The notes under the pieces are model-generated. The model ran no database searches. It was given only the letters and a program-made list of their open reading frames with translations, and was not told the origin of the DNA. A program made the position numbers and the translations under genes. This document shows, piece by piece, positions 34,150 through 46,648 of a stretch of 64,000 nucleotides of DNA. This DNA comes from Aculops lycopersici (lineage: Eukaryota; Arthropoda; Arachnida; Trombidiformes; Eriophyidae): positions 6,830,655-6,894,654 of the forward strand of contig WNKI01000001.1 in NCBI GenBank assembly GCA_015350385.1, read 5' to 3'. The first letter of the stretch is position 1, and each line of letters begins with the position of its first letter.

Positions 34150-34518
34150 TATGTTTAATTAGAATATAGATAAGGAGGGTCCTTTAGATAGTCATTTTCA
34201 AGTAGATCAACGAGCCCTCTCAAGTTGTTTATTTACCATCAAGAGCGTGATTGGTCCACGAGTGAGATTCGCTTTCGACCGATTGTACAGGTCGATGCAA
34301 AAAAAAGAAACCTCGCTCACTTGATCAAATCTCCAAAACGCGAGGAGAAGTGTCTTGTTAGAATGTTGAAGATTTTAATCGTGAAACAGCTCCTTACGTC
34401 AGCATCTTGTCTTGATAATCTTTATTATTATATTTTGTGATGATTCGAAACTCATAATTAGTGAACATAAGTATCGATATTTTTCGGCTCAGATAAACTT
34501 ATTTTTATCCATTCAAAC
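34150..34518. promoter_or_regulatory. Divergent 369-bp spacer between DNAJC30-like (-) and IRP1 (+)
   Basis: The only space between two head-to-head start codons, so it must hold both promoters and 5' UTRs. I found no convincing iron-responsive hairpin by eye. Confidence 0.5.
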
Positions 34519-37500
34519 ATGACAAGTCGAGGGGAGAATCAATTTGATAATCTCCTTGGGAATCTCGAGGTCAATGGACAGACCTACAAGTATTATGACT
34601 TGAAGAAGCTAAACGATCCTCGTTATGGTAAGTTCTAGATCAACTATCATGCAATCGTCCAAAACAGTATAATTCTAATACACGACACTACCCAACTACA
34701 GAGAAACTACCAATCTCGATCAAGGTCCTTCTCGAGGCAGCTGTCAGAAATTGTGACAACTTTTCCATCAAGCCTAATGATATCGAGAAAATACTGGATT
34801 GGAAGAAGAGCCAATATGCCACCGACAACGATATTCCATTCAAACCGGCCAGAGTTTTACTTCAAGATCTGACCGGTGTTGCTGTAGTAGTCGACTTTGC
34901 TGGCATGAGAGATGCTTATGCCCAGCTAGGTGGCAAGGCGGAACGTATCAATCCTTTGTGTCAGGTGGATTTGGTTGTCGATCATTCAGTGCAAGTTGAT
35001 TTTGCCAAGACGTAAGTATTAAGCCGATTATAGATTACATATTAGAATAGTCTATTTAGCTCTATCAGTTTACGATCTCTATACCCTAGTCAAGAAAGCA
35101 TAGCTTCATTCTTTCCTCGATAAGTCATGGCATGCAAATTACTATACTGATTAAAACCTCATGTGAACTGACACGGCCATGATTCAATTTAACTCTCTCA
35201 AAAAGATTGATGAAGATAACTAGAGAACGAACTGCCACAAATCCAACCGTCCCACCGCAACGGCTAAAACAAGTATTATCACCAGTGATACGATCAGCAA
35301 GCAATCTATCGCCTAGTCATTATAGGAATCAATATTTTAACAATCATAATCACAACAATCACCTACATCATAACCAAAGTCACACAAGCACTAGTCATAT
35401 TAATCCTTTAGATCAAAATGATTCATCATTAAGACTGCCAAAGTTATGTGGCGATTGTGACGCATTGAACTATTGTCAATTAGCCCGTAATCTCGGCCAT
35501 AACCACTCAGCTCACTTAACTAGTCATAAAGTCATCAATGGAATCATTAGGATCCCAGGAGAAGGGCAAAGTCTGCCAGACCAACATATATTAGCTGAAA
35601 AGCTGAAGTTACGTTACAGAACATGTCCATTCCATCGAGAGCTTTCACTAGGGTAGAGATTCGAACAGTTTTTGAAGTTTCTGCCATCAAATCTATATGC
35701 TAGACCAGTTTTAAGATTAGATTTCTAACAGATAGTTTATCTCTTTTCATATCTCGATTTCAGCGCCGACTCATTGCAAAAAAATCAGGACTTCGAATTC
35801 GAACGGAACAAGGAGCGATTTAGATTGTTCAAATGGGCCACCAAGAGCATGGACAATTTCCGTATTATTCCTCCTGGATCGGGTATTGTGCATCAAATCA
35901 ACCTTGAATATCTAGCGCATGTTGTCTACAAGAACGAGGACAATCTGTTGTATCCTGACTCGCTCGTAGGAGCAGACAGTCACACTGTTATGATCAACGG
36001 TCTCGGAATTGTCGGTTATGGTTGCGGAGGTATCGAGTGTGAGGCTGTCATGCTTGGTCAAATTCTATCCTTGTCCATTCCACAAGTCGTTGGGTACAAG
36101 CTAACGGGTAAACTTGATCGCTATGCTACTTCAACTGATCTGGTATTAACTATAACCAAGCACTTGAGATCTGTTGGCGTCATTGGCAAGTTTATTGAAT
36201 TCTTTGGACCAGGTTTAGCTCAACTATCGCTAGCCGATCGCGCAACTATTGCTAACATGTGCCCAGAATACGGAGCCACTGTTGCCTTCTTCCCAGTCGA
36301 CGACAAAACCATTGGATATCTTAAGCAAACTGGAAGGGATTCTCAGTTGATCGCTTACGTTGAAAAGTATTTGAGGGAGGTCAAGATGTTCCGTAATGAC
36401 TTCAACGACAGCAACGAGGATCCAGAGTTTTCCCAAATTTTAGAACTCGACTTGGGAACTGTTTGTCCATCAGTGAGCGGACCCAAAAGACCCCATGACC
36501 GGGTGCCATTCAGCGAGTTCAAACAAGACTTCATTTCTTGCCTTCAATCACCTGTTGGCTTCAAGGGTTTCGGATTGACACCAGAGCAATTGGCCAAGAA
36601 CTCAGTACCATTCAATTACGAGGGTAAGGATTACGTTTTGGAGCATGGATCCGTTGTCATCGCAGCTATCACTAGTTGTACAAACACGTCTAACCCATCG
36701 GTTATGCTTGGGGCTGGTCTTTTGGCTAAGAAAGCTGTTGAGGCTGGACTATCGGTGAAGCCATACATTAAGACGAGTCTCTCGCCCGGTAGTGGAGTTG
36801 TCACATATTATTTGAAAAACTCCGGTGTCTTGCCATATCTAGAAAAGTTGGGTTTCTTTGTGGTGGGTTATGGATGTCAGACTTGTATTGGAAACTCAGG
36901 ACCATTGGAGCCATCAGTGGTGGACGCTATCAAGGAAGCCGATCTTGTTACAGTTGGAGTACTATCAGGAAACAGAAACTTCGAGGGTCGTGTTCACCCA
37001 ATGACTCGAGCCAATTATCTGGCCTCGCCTTTGATAGTTGTAGCTTGTGCCATTGCAGGTAAGGTGATCGATTTTGAGAAAGAGCCATTGGGCATCTCGG
37101 CCGATGGCAAGCCAGTTTACCTGCGCGATGTATGGCCAACCAAGGAAGAGATCGAGGTTGTGGAACAAAGCCACGTGGTAGAGTCTATGTTTAGAGAGGT
37201 ATATCAGAACATTGAGGAGGGAAATAAGAATTGGGCCGAGTTGGATGCACCCAAGAGTTTGCATTACCCATGGGACCCAAGTTCCAACTATTTGAAGAAA
37301 CCATTCTTCTATGACAACGTTTCGAGGGACCTTGACACAAAGAACATATCGAAGATTAACAATGCAAAGGCCTTACTGCATTTGGGTGATTCCATATCCA
37401 CTGACATGATTAGTCCTGCAGGTGCCATCAGTCGCACAAGTCCGGCTTACAGATACTTAACCGAGCGTGGGGTGAAACCTAAGGACATCAACTCTTATGG

Positions 37501-38050
37501 CTCATATCGTGGCAATGACGCCATCATGATACGGGGAACTTTCGCAAACATTCGTCTCTCGAACAAGTTGCTAGGTTCAGTGCAGAAGCCAAGAACACTG
37601 TACTTGCCCACCAATGAGGAGTTGGATGTTTATGACGCGTCCATTAAGTATAAGGAAACAGGTACGCCACTGATTATTATTGCTGGCAAAGAATATGGTT
37701 GTGGTTCGTCCCGTGATTGGGCAGCAAAGGGTGCGGTTGGTTTGGGTGTAAAGGCGGTTATTGCCGAGAGCTATGAGCGCATCCATCGTAGCAATCTCAT
37801 TGGTATGAGCATATTACCATTGCAATTCCTCGAGGGTCAAAGCTCAGAGAGTCTCAAGTTGAGCGGTAGAGAAACTTTTACCATAGATATCGGTGAGAAG
37901 TTGTCACCTAGACAAAAGGCCACTGTTTATGTCGAGGGGGGAGCGGTGGATAAGTTTGAGGTAGAAGTTCGCTTCGATACTGAAGTTGAGATAGAGTATT
38001 ACAAGCACGGTGGTATCTTGCACTACATGCTTAGGCAACTTCTTCAATAG
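34519..38050 (+). CDS. IRP1: Iron regulatory protein 1 / cytosolic aconitase
   Basis: A bifunctional protein: with a 4Fe-4S cluster it isomerises citrate, and without it binds iron-responsive elements in mRNA. My model is join(34519..34627, 34702..35011, 35764..38050), 901 aa, close to human IRP1 (889 aa). Exon 1 encodes the N terminus (YKYYDLKKLNDPRY), exon 2 continues (EKLPISIKVLLEAAVRNCD ... DHSVQVDFAKT), and exon 3 runs ADSLQKNQDFEFERN to the end. All junctions are GT-AG and in frame. Cluster ligands are visible as Cys in ITSCTNTSNPS and as the CxxC of GYGCQTCIGNSGPL. The swivel domain shows GKEYGCGSSRDWAAKG and RIHRSNLIGMSI. The 752-bp second intron contains a phase-matched open cassette, listed separately. 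Nuclear IRP1-type sequence is clear; mitochondrial aconitase is excluded by length and by the PPGSGI..Q block. Confidence 0.96.
35206..35652 (+). other. Possible in-frame cassette exon within IRP1 intron 2
   Basis: A 447-nt stop-free segment is bounded by an AG acceptor (35204-35205, after a CT-rich tract) and a GT donor (35653, sequence GG|GTAGAG). It begins and ends in phase 2, exactly the phase of the flanking exons, so inclusion would add 149 residues without a frameshift between residues T and A of FAKT|ADSL. The encoded segment has an Asn/His-rich centre and a Cys/His-containing end (LCGDCDALNYC ... RTCPFH). No homologue is recognised. The alternative is a nested gene starting at the ATG at 35210. 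Confidence 0.4.
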
Positions 38051-38993
38051 CTGGCTAAAGGACACTTGCAGCATGAGATCTATCAGTGGCCGATTAAATA
38101 CAAACTCTCAAGCTACCACTAAATAGCCATCAAGAAACTCTTCCAGATCATACACACTGTAAGAATCCAATTCCTGGGTGGTGACTTACAGCTAAATCAT
38201 ATCTCAAGCTGGGCTTGTTCCAAACAAACACTTGTTAAAACAAAACACAACTTTTGGACTTCTATTCCTGAATATCATTTCATCGGCGGCCAGATAAGCG
38301 ATGGCGCTAGCGTCTAGTTATCTTTGAGGTACCTTTACGATTATTGAAAAAATGTCACCAATCTTTGTAACGAAAAGTTCAACTTGATCGTACATAATCA
38401 AACACTTACAAGGGGAAAATAAATGATCCAATTTTGCTTACCACGCAAATTGCAAAGTGAATACGTCTCATCTGATTCCATGCATATCATTTGCCTCGAC
38501 ATCTATATAGTTGATTTCAGGGTAGTCAGAGTCATCGTCACCCTCGTCGTTGTTATCGACGATTCAAGTAGACGTCTATCCCACTAGCACTATCCTCTTT
38601 GAGCAGTCAAGAATCACGCCTGTTGATTCTTATTTTGGCACAATATAGCATTTAGTAGAAGCGAGATCTTGAGAGGGGGACGTAGAATTAGATCTCTAAC
38701 GCAGAGGTGGTGTCGCCAGTTATCTTTTATATCAGAAATTGTGGTGAGTAAAAGTGGATAGTTGCGAGTGAGTAGGTGAAAAGCTTAGAGAGTGCGATAT
38801 TAACAACTGACTGTGATAATAATAACAACTAGTCATAATCATCATCACCACCGTGACCCCACATCACCTGTGATATTTGCGCCAAATCAGCTGCGCGCGG
38901 TGAACCAAGAGGAGAAAATATTACGCTAAGAGCTCTCATTGTACTAAAGCGATTTATCAAGTGATATTAGCAGCAACTCAATAAGCACTTGAG
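38051..38993. other. Intergenic region between IRP1 and LPLA2
   Basis: No supported gene in this 943-bp stretch. It should contain the IRP1 3' UTR (AATAAA near 38420) and the LPLA2 promoter. Confidence 0.5.
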
Positions 38994-40429
38994 ATGAGAG
39001 AAACTATTTTATCGACAATTGTATTGTTGATACTTCTGAACCAAACAGTCCATATACTAGCCTCCGTATCCAATCGCACACAATACACCCATAGCCGGTT
39101 GGTGTTAACGAATGACATTCATCACGCCAATGATGCTAGTGACTCTTCCGGTTGGTCAATACCCTCTACCATCGGCAAGCTAAGCCCAATTATCCTGCTG
39201 CCCGGCGATGGAGGCAGTCGATTACAGGCAAAGCTAGACCGCCCAGAGGTATCACATCTCTACTGTGAGCGGAAGTCGAATGATTGGTACGATCTATGGC
39301 TCAACCTGTCGCTTCTGGTTCCATTTGCCATCGACTGTTGGCTCGAAAAGTAAGTATATCTGCTTGTGTGATTTAGTTTGCGTTCTTTCTATTCAACGCC
39401 ACTCGACATCTAGAACAACGCTCTAACATTCCATTTCACATGAATACATTACAATTAAGCATGAAGCTAAGCTACAACTCCACCTCAAGAACCACCAGAA
39501 ATGCGCCAGGCGTCATCACTAGGGTCAATGGGTTTGGAAAAGCCGAGTCGGTTGAGTTTGTGGATCCATCTAGACTCTACGGTACCAACTACTTCGACTC
39601 GCTGGTCAAGCAACTTGTGGAGCTTGGCTATGAGCGCGACAAGAACATCCTCGGTGCCCCATATGATTTCCGTCGTGCACCTAATGAACTGCAAGATTTC
39701 TTCGTGGACCTCAAGGGTTTGGTTGAAAAGACTTATAGGTCCAATGGAGATGAGAAGGTTGTGTTTATTTGTCACTCCATGGGCTGTTTGAATGCTCTGT
39801 ACTTCCTGCGCCACAATCCACAGTCATGGAAAGACAAGTACATGCGCTCGATGATTTCCCTGTCCGGGCCTTGGGGTGGATCAGTGAAGGCAATAAAGGC
39901 GTTCGCATCCGGCGATAACTTTGGCGTTGTTGTGATCCCATCATTGTCAATTAGAAAGGATGTTAGGACTTTTCCTAGTCTGGCCTACCTGCTGCCAAAA
40001 CCTGAGATTTGGCCATCGGACAAAACATTGGTAAGACACAAGAGCAAGAGGTACACTGTTGGAGATTACAAAGAATTCTTCACCGACATCAAATTCCCGA
40101 CTGGTTATGAGATGTGGCTCGACGTCAAGAACTTGACCTCGCCATCCGACGCGCCAGGTATCGAGGTCCACTGTCTCCACGGACACAAGGTCCATACGCC
40201 GGATATGCTCGACTACCAGGTCGGTGGCTTTCCGGACGCCAAGCCAAGAGTAAGATATGGAGATGGAGATGGAACAGTCAACTTGAACAGTCTACAAGCT
40301 TGCATCAAATGGGCAGACAAACAAAAGGAAGCAGTCCATTATAAAAACTTCACCAGCATCGACCACATGACCATCATGAGTGACGGCAAAGTTTTGGACT
40401 ACATTGGTGAAGCTCTAGTTAAATTCTGA
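38994..40429 (+). CDS. PLA2G15: Lysosomal phospholipase A2 / 1-O-acylceramide synthase (group XV)
   Basis: An LCAT-family acylhydrolase that cleaves phospholipids and transacylates ceramide in lysosomes. My model is join(38994..39349, 39460..40429), 441 aa. It starts with a signal peptide (MRETILSTIVLLILLNQTVHILA). The oxyanion-region motif PIILLPGDGGSRL, LYCERKSNDWYDLWLNLSLLVP and DCWLE follow. The splice (GTAAGT donor at 39350, acceptor at 39459) joins in frame to give WLENMKLSYNSTSR, matching the family. The nucleophile motif is CHSMG, with Ser near residue 225. The Asp lies in GDGDGTVN and the His in IDHMTI. Length and motif order favour PLA2G15 over secreted LCAT. The gene ends 24 bp before the convergent eIF3a stop. 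Confidence 0.93.
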
Positions 40430-40434
40430 TAATA

Positions 40435-40440
40435 TTTATT
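40435..40440 (-). terminator. Poly(A) signal AATAAA for eIF3a
   Basis: On the minus strand, 14 nt after the eIF3a stop and within the 24-bp space shared with the LPLA2 3' end. The plus strand has an overlapping ATTAAA that could serve LPLA2. Confidence 0.55.
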
Positions 40441-40453
40441 AAACACTGTGTTC

Positions 40454-43400
40454 TTAACGCCAACTTCCCTCTGGAGCTGGAGTTCTACCTGGCCCTAATG
40501 GACGACGAGGTGCAGCTGGTGCCGGGGGTTCCGAGCGGCGCCAGTTAGAGTCCGCATCTGGTGCTCCTGGCCTAACAGGGGCTGCGCCAGGAGCTACTAA
40601 TGGCGGTGGTAGGATCGGGGGTGGTAGAACTGGAGGTTGCACCACTTGTTGCTGAGAGGCTATGGGTGGCGGTAAGATCACACGACCCCTTGGTGGTGGA
40701 CGAGCAATGACTCTTCTAGATACTGGTTGCGGTGGTTCAACAGGTGCTGAACGCCAGTTAGCTGACCGATCGGCCTCCCTCTCAATGCGGCGTCGTTCTC
40801 CGTCATCGCGTATCCTTCTTGTCTCCTCCTCCATACCATGACGACGGCGATCCTCCTCATCACGAGTACGTCTGGTATCCTCTTCCATAGCACGACGGCG
40901 CTCTCTTTCCTCACGGATGTAACGGGCCTCCTCCTCAAGCTCCTGGCGGCGACGCTCTTCTTCTTCGCGAATCTTGCGCGCCTCCTCCTCGAGCTTTTGA
41001 CGGCGGCGATCTGCCTCGGCCTTCTCCTTCTCCTTGATCCACTGGGCGCGTCTCTCCTCGCGCCGCTTGATCTTACGGGCTTCTAATCTTATAACCTTTT
41101 CCTCTGCTAGCCTGGCATTCAATTCAGCTAGCTTGGATTCGTAAACTGCTTGGTGACGTTCATTAACCTTTCTGGCGAATACCTCGGCATCTGCCTTTAG
41201 TTTGTGGAGTCTACGCGTCAAAGTTTTGGCTAGCTCACGCTCTGCTAGGATATCTTGGATACGCTGATTCTCACACTCCTCCCACATCTTGCGGTCCAAC
41301 TCGCGCCATTTTTCGTACTCCTTCTCCAAAAGTGGTATCTCTTCAAGCCTTTTGGCACGTTCCAAGTGATCTATCTTACGCTCTAGACGACGCTGCTTTT
41401 GGTATAACTCTTTCTGTTCTTTCTTGGCTTGCTCAATGTCTTCCTTTAGACCTGTTGCTTCAACCTTCTGCTTAGCCGCCAAGTTCTTGATTTCAGTAGT
41501 TTCGCGATCCTTCAATTGACGTTCCCTACTTTCCTTCTCCAATTGAATGCGCTGGTTCTCCTCTTCGGCCAACTTTCTTTGCTTGGCCTCTTGTCTCAAA
41601 CGTTCCTCTTGTTCCATTCTTACACCCAAGATCTCTAGTTGCTTCTTACGGTCTTCAATCAAGTTGTGTCTAGCCAGAATAGCGTCGTGATCGGCCTCGC
41701 GTCTGAGCAGGTAGCGGTACATGATGTCAATTCGAGTTCGCTCACGCTTGCTCTCGATGACTTCAGGTTCGATCATGGCTCTAGCTTTCAGAAGAGTAGA
41801 GTAGGTATTGACAAGCTGCAACCTAACCTGTTCACTCGGCATGCTTTGTAGATGCGGTCCCTCGACAACCTCTTCGGCTTGTGACACACAAAGTTCAGTA
41901 CCAAAATGTAGACAGTTCTTGCGGTGATCGATTCTTACCTGCAGATCATTACGCCTGGCGGCTTCAACAACCAAAGTTTCAAGGTAAATACTGTCCGCGA
42001 ATGGGCATAGTTCACTGAGTCGATTGTACTCGATTGTTTGGTATACTTGTGAAACACCTTTGAGTAATCTAAGGATGGAGATGTTCTTTAGAGAGTTGAC
42101 ATAGTGCTTGATGTCAAGAACCTCTTCGCTTTTGTCGATGAATTCGATGACGCCTTGAACGCGTTTGCAGAGAGCTAATGGGTTGAAATCAACTTCTAGG
42201 TAACGGTACAAATCTTGCAGAGGAGGGTAGGCGTGCTGTAGGTAACCCATACGCTTCAGATCTTTAACGAGCTGAGCCCTAGTTGGTAAAACAGTTGTCA
42301 AACCCAATAAAGATGCCAGATTTCTCTGATGCGTCTCTACCGTGTTCTCCTCTGTGTCGACCAGCTTGTCGATGTCTGGTCGGTTGGGAGGGATAGGTAT
42401 GGTCAAGGTAGCGATGACCAACTTAGATGCCATACGCTGGAGTTCCTCTGGAGTGATGGTCTTCTTGAGCTCACGCGTTAAGTGGAACAAACGGAACAAT
42501 GCCGCGGCGTGGAACAAGTGGCAGTCGGCCTTCCAGAAGACAAGGGCCAGCTTTTGGTAGTAGTTAGCCATCAGTTGAGGCTTAGGCGGCTTCTTGTTCA
42601 AGTTCATCAGTCCATAGCGCTTGATATCATCAGTAGCCCTGTAGGCTTCTTGCCATAGCTCAATTTGAGTTGCGCTCTCTAGCTGAATCAATCTAGTCTC
42701 TAGGTGCATCGCCAAACTTTCCGGGTTGTTAAGGTTGACCATGTGCGATTGGGCATGTGTTGGTAAGGATGCGGCATTCATTTGAGTCTTCCTGAGATAG
42801 TCCATATGTGTTCTCAGATTGTCACACAACTTCCTAAACTCAGTCTTACGGTTGAACTTGGTGCAGAATTGAAAGGCTCGGTGAGCAATCTCATGGTACA
42901 ATGCCTCAGTTCTAACATTGTTCTTCAGGATGTCCAAACATTGGCGATAAGCCTCCCAGAGAAATCTAACCCATGGAATCAACTTGACCCGGTCGGACCG
43001 ATCTTGCTGGTCTTCGCTACTAACTGCGCTCAGGAGGATCTCTTCAGGTGTTTGAACTGAATCTAGATCGTCGACATCGTCGGTCTTCCCTGATGCAGCT
43101 CGGTTCTTTGCCCATTCAGCCTTCTCCTCGGCTAGATCAATATAACGTCTGACAACATCTTCAAACGACTTGATGTTTGTTTGTTGACAAATTAACTTAT
43201 ACTGGAAGATACCTTCTTTAGCAATGTAGCTTTTTCTTAGGTCTACCGCAAGTTCCAGATACTTGAACATAATCTCCTCGTGAACTTTCTGCCATGATCG
43301 ATGTCTCTTAGCGCGGATAGCGTCACATAGGGTTTCCAGTGCGCTATTACGCTTGCCGACATCCATAAATTCTGCATTGTTGGAATGGGTATAAAATAGA

Positions 43401-43520
43401 CTGGTTAGTATATGAGTAATGAGGTACCATTTGGTCACTAAATATCGGCTTATGGGGTCACTCCTACTTACCATTTGCACGCTTTAGGGCATTTTCGATC
43501 TTCAAAAAAGTGCTTGGCAT
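40454..43520 (-). CDS. eIF3a: Eukaryotic translation initiation factor 3 subunit A
   Basis: The scaffold subunit of the eIF3 complex on the 40S ribosome. My model is complement(join(40454..43371, 43472..43520)), 988 aa. Exon 1 encodes MPSTFLKIENALKRAN. It is spliced (GTAAGT, 100-bp intron) to EFMDVGKRNSALETLCDAI, reproducing the conserved N terminus. HRSWQKVHEEIMFKYLELAVDLRKS, YKLICQQTNIKSFEDVVRRY and a PCI domain (about residues 310-500) follow. A long charged coiled coil (about 540-880, with EEERRRQELEEEARYIREERERRR) and a Pro/Arg-rich tail come last. Human eIF3a has about 1380 residues with many decapeptide repeats near the C terminus; here that region is much reduced. Divergent from the PNPLA8-like gene and convergent with LPLA2. 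Confidence 0.95.
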
Positions 43521-43960
43521 CTTGGTGCCGTATTTTGCTTATGGCTCAGGATGCTGTTTACGAAATAGGTTATAATGATTATTGGTTAATTACCTAATAT
43601 GATGATTTATTAAATAGGATCGGACCTGGCGATGTCCGAAATATGTGCATTGATGTGCACCGTGTCGCATGCTTTGCATGACGGAAGAATTATACCGCTT
43701 CGGCCATGCATGTGTGGTCACGCGCTTGCGCTCTGAGTTTCGGCGGTAAGTTCAAGCAGTCATTTCGGCGCCGCTTGTTTTTGTTATTGTTTTTGTAACA
43801 CGTTATTTTTCTCATCATTACACGTTATGATGAACTCAAGGAAGCCTCTAGTTTCTACTTTCACTCTGCACGAGATCATCACCTGGTAACATCACCTTCC
43901 TTATTCCAATAGGTGTCAGCTAAACCCAATAATCGATGAGCCTCGAGGGATGTCCGACTG
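43521..43960. promoter_or_regulatory. Divergent 440-bp spacer between eIF3a (-) and PNPLA8-like (+)
   Basis: Head-to-head genes share this interval. It contains CpG-rich stretches around 43650-43750 and no coding frame. An in-frame TGA just upstream of 43961 fixes the first usable ATG of the + gene unless a UTR intron is present. Confidence 0.5.
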
Positions 43961-45199
43961 ATGCTAACTAGATCAGCTATTGTTTCTAGAGCGAATGCTC
44001 TCATTAAAGCATTAGAGACTAGTAAAGGAACACGCCAGAAGATTATACTAAAAGATGTCAATGATTTGATTCAAGAGTATCCCCAGTCAGTGGGTCTATT
44101 TAGGCAGAGGATAGGAGAATTTCAGCTTCTATCAAGGGATCAAGACGAAGCATTGAGCGCAAAATGTCGTCAGACACTGTCACTCTTGGGTTACGCAGAG
44201 CCTCCAAGCTCACCTGGCCTACGGATTCTTTCTATCGATGGGGGAGGAACTAGAGGCTTAGTTAGCCTGGAGATTCTCAGACAGATAGAGCAAGCCACAA
44301 AGAAGAGGATTCATGAATTGTTCGATCTCATTTGTGGCGTTAGTAGTGGTGCCATCATAACGATGGCTATAGGATCTGGTCGATTCACCTTGGATCAGTT
44401 GGAAACATTTTATCGCGAGATGAGCGAAAACATTTTCAAGTCTGACTTCTGGAGCAGCACTCCGAGACTATTATTCAGTCATGCTTATTATGATGCAGCG
44501 GTATTTGAAAAGACACTTAAGGGGTCATTTGGTAATATAAACCTACTGAACATAGCGTCCGAACCTAACCGGCCAAAACTTGTTGCCGTGTCAGTAAATG
44601 CCCATTCGGTCCAACCATTTTTATTTAGGACATTTAATCACAACCCAGCAATAGGCAATCTGTTCGATGGTACTTGTAAAGCTGATGTATGGCAAGCCAT
44701 TAGAGCCTCATCAGCTGCACCTGGTTACTTTCAAGAATACAAATTTAACTCGTCCATCCTCTTAGATGGTGGTATGCTAGTCAACAATTGCACCGGTATC
44801 GCATTTACAGAAGCTCACCTCTTGTGGCCCAATGAAGCCATTCAATGTGTTGTTAGTGTAGGCAGCGGTAAATTTAAGCCAGTTGATGTAATGAAAGCAA
44901 ACGCTACCTCATTATACGAAAAAGCTCATGGACTTGTCTACTCGGCCACCGACACGGAAACCATACATATGATATTAAGGAATTTGATTAAGAATTACTA
45001 CCGTTTCAACCCTCAACTTAGTGAGAATATTCTAATTAGTGAGAATAGAAAGATGAAGCTTGATCAGCTTAAGAAGGAGGCAAAACAGTACATGCTCAAC
45101 AATGACTTGATGCTCGAGCAGGTTGCCAAGAAACTGACACAACCAAGGCCGATTTATAAGCGAATCTTAGATTACTATCGGCCATCGAAATGGTACTGA
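43961..45199 (+). CDS. PNPLA8: Calcium-independent phospholipase A2-gamma-like patatin (PNPLA8)
   Basis: A Ser-Asp dyad phospholipase of mitochondrial and peroxisomal membranes. The single-exon ORF is 412 aa. The first ~30 residues are basic and acid-poor (MLTRSAIVSRANALIKALETSKG), which could act as a mitochondrial leader. The patatin domain starts near residue 85 with the oxyanion motif DGGGTRG (residues 93-99), the nucleophile elbow GVSSG (Ser near 128), a KAD/WQAIRASSAAPGYF block and the DGG containing the catalytic Asp (near 269). A C-terminal RFNPQLSE-type motif is also typical of iPLA2-gamma. Vertebrate PNPLA8 has a long N-terminal extension that is absent here, as in many invertebrate orthologues. 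Confidence 0.9.
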   Translation: MLTRSAIVSRANALIKALETSKGTRQKIILKDVNDLIQEYPQSVGLFRQRIGEFQLLSRDQDEALSAKCRQTLSLLGYAEPPSSPGLRILSIDGGGTRGLVSLEILRQIEQATKKRIHELFDLICGVSSGAIITMAIGSGRFTLDQLETFYREMSENIFKSDFWSSTPRLLFSHAYYDAAVFEKTLKGSFGNINLLNIASEPNRPKLVAVSVNAHSVQPFLFRTFNHNPAIGNLFDGTCKADVWQAIRASSAAPGYFQEYKFNSSILLDGGMLVNNCTGIAFTEAHLLWPNEAIQCVVSVGSGKFKPVDVMKANATSLYEKAHGLVYSATDTETIHMILRNLIKNYYRFNPQLSENILISENRKMKLDQLKKEAKQYMLNNDLMLEQVAKKLTQPRPIYKRILDYYRPSKWY

Positions 45200-46648
45200 A
45201 TGATGCGGAATGGCTTTAGCTAATTACCATCGAAATTCGACATTAAACAACCTCCGCTCCATTGACCTACTCTGGAGAGGAAAGCTTTACTAGACTTTTC
45301 AAACCCGGTTTTCATGAGGTGAAGCATATTAATCGATGAGATTAGTGCGCCCAGAGATGCTATTCTTAGTGGTGCATTGTGTAAAACTAATGAATTCTTT
45401 TGTCGCGATGTTGTTGAATGAGACGCCTATGAAACGAGTTCAGTGTTCCACTTTTGGCGACTAGACTGTTTCAAAGAAAGAAAACGAAACAGAGAGGGCT
45501 GGAGAATATTTGTGACTTGCGACAATTGATCCTGCTAACTCCACAACAGGTGTATTTTAACCTGTTGCTAGTGAGCGATTCAGCTTAATTGCAGCCCACT
45601 ATGCTGCCTCATAGTTGTGTGATTGATAAACTATCCTTACGAGCAAACAATAGCCTGCGCGAGTATGCTCTCACAGCGCGCCACCGCCCAAGTTAATGAA
45701 CGTTTACCTGGTCAACTTAGACACAACCGCATGCAACAAAGTATTCATCGTCGTCGTCGCCTAAACGAGTCAGATTTCTAGATACGCTATCTTCAAGCCA
45801 AAGGATGTGTAAATGGAGATCCAGTGGTTGACAAAACCCACATTCAAACAAAGTCTCGTGCATAGTTGCAAAAGGATGACCTGTTGGATACTGGACTCGG
45901 TTATGATATCACACGACTTACCTCACAAAGCAAACCGCTTTGTCTCTCGATTGACTAGCTCCTACAATTTTTTCTGTGTTTCATTGAGTCAACTAGACTT
46001 GTAGTGGCATCAAACAGCTTAGTTTAAGTTGATGGTTTAGTTGGTTCTTCCTAGTGACTCGACTTCACTTCACGAGAATGATATCATATCGCGCGCAAGT
46101 GGTCGACAAAGTTGGTATCACAGCTACAGCGATGAATATCCAGTTTCCTGTTGAGCTAACTGTCCAGTACACCGACAAGTAACCACTATTATGACTGCAT
46201 AAAGTGTCCAGCAATTCCATCTTATCATGTTGAGCTCTGGATGCTCCACCCCGCCCTTGCGCAGTGGTTTGTTGTGGGCCAGTTTTATCCATTTGTTGCC
46301 GGACGACTGGATCTGTTCCTATCGTGCCACCATTTTCAGATGCAATGAGAGCAATTTTACTTACGAACTAACTAATAAGATACTGTTACGCAAAGTTGGT
46401 TGACTTAATACTGCGGAACTGGTATTAAATCAAGTTTAACGCGATTCCATATTGACTCATTGATTTAATTCATGTGACTTGCTCATTTTTACGATTGTGG
46501 TTAACCTTGACCACTATTGATGAATATGTAACCAGTTAAGTAGCGATTAGGATTCAGATTAAAGTTAGCAATCAACAGACATCTTGAAGTGTAATAGAGT
46601 TGTGAGGATTCATATCGATTATGAGAGATAATAATCATCGATTCATAG
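45200..46648. other. Intergenic region between PNPLA8-like and the PAN/ZP gene
   Basis: 1.45 kb with no supported gene. Short open frames lack conserved features. It probably holds the PNPLA8 3' UTR and the promoter and 5' UTR of the giant PAN/ZP gene. Confidence 0.5.

Noticed and set aside
38051..38993. Possible iron-responsive element near the IRP1 gene
   Set aside because: I could not find a CAGTGN hexaloop flanked by convincing complementary stems by eye.
41639..43060. Plus-strand open frames across the eIF3a gene
   Set aside because: Shadows of the strongly supported minus-strand eIF3a coding sequence.
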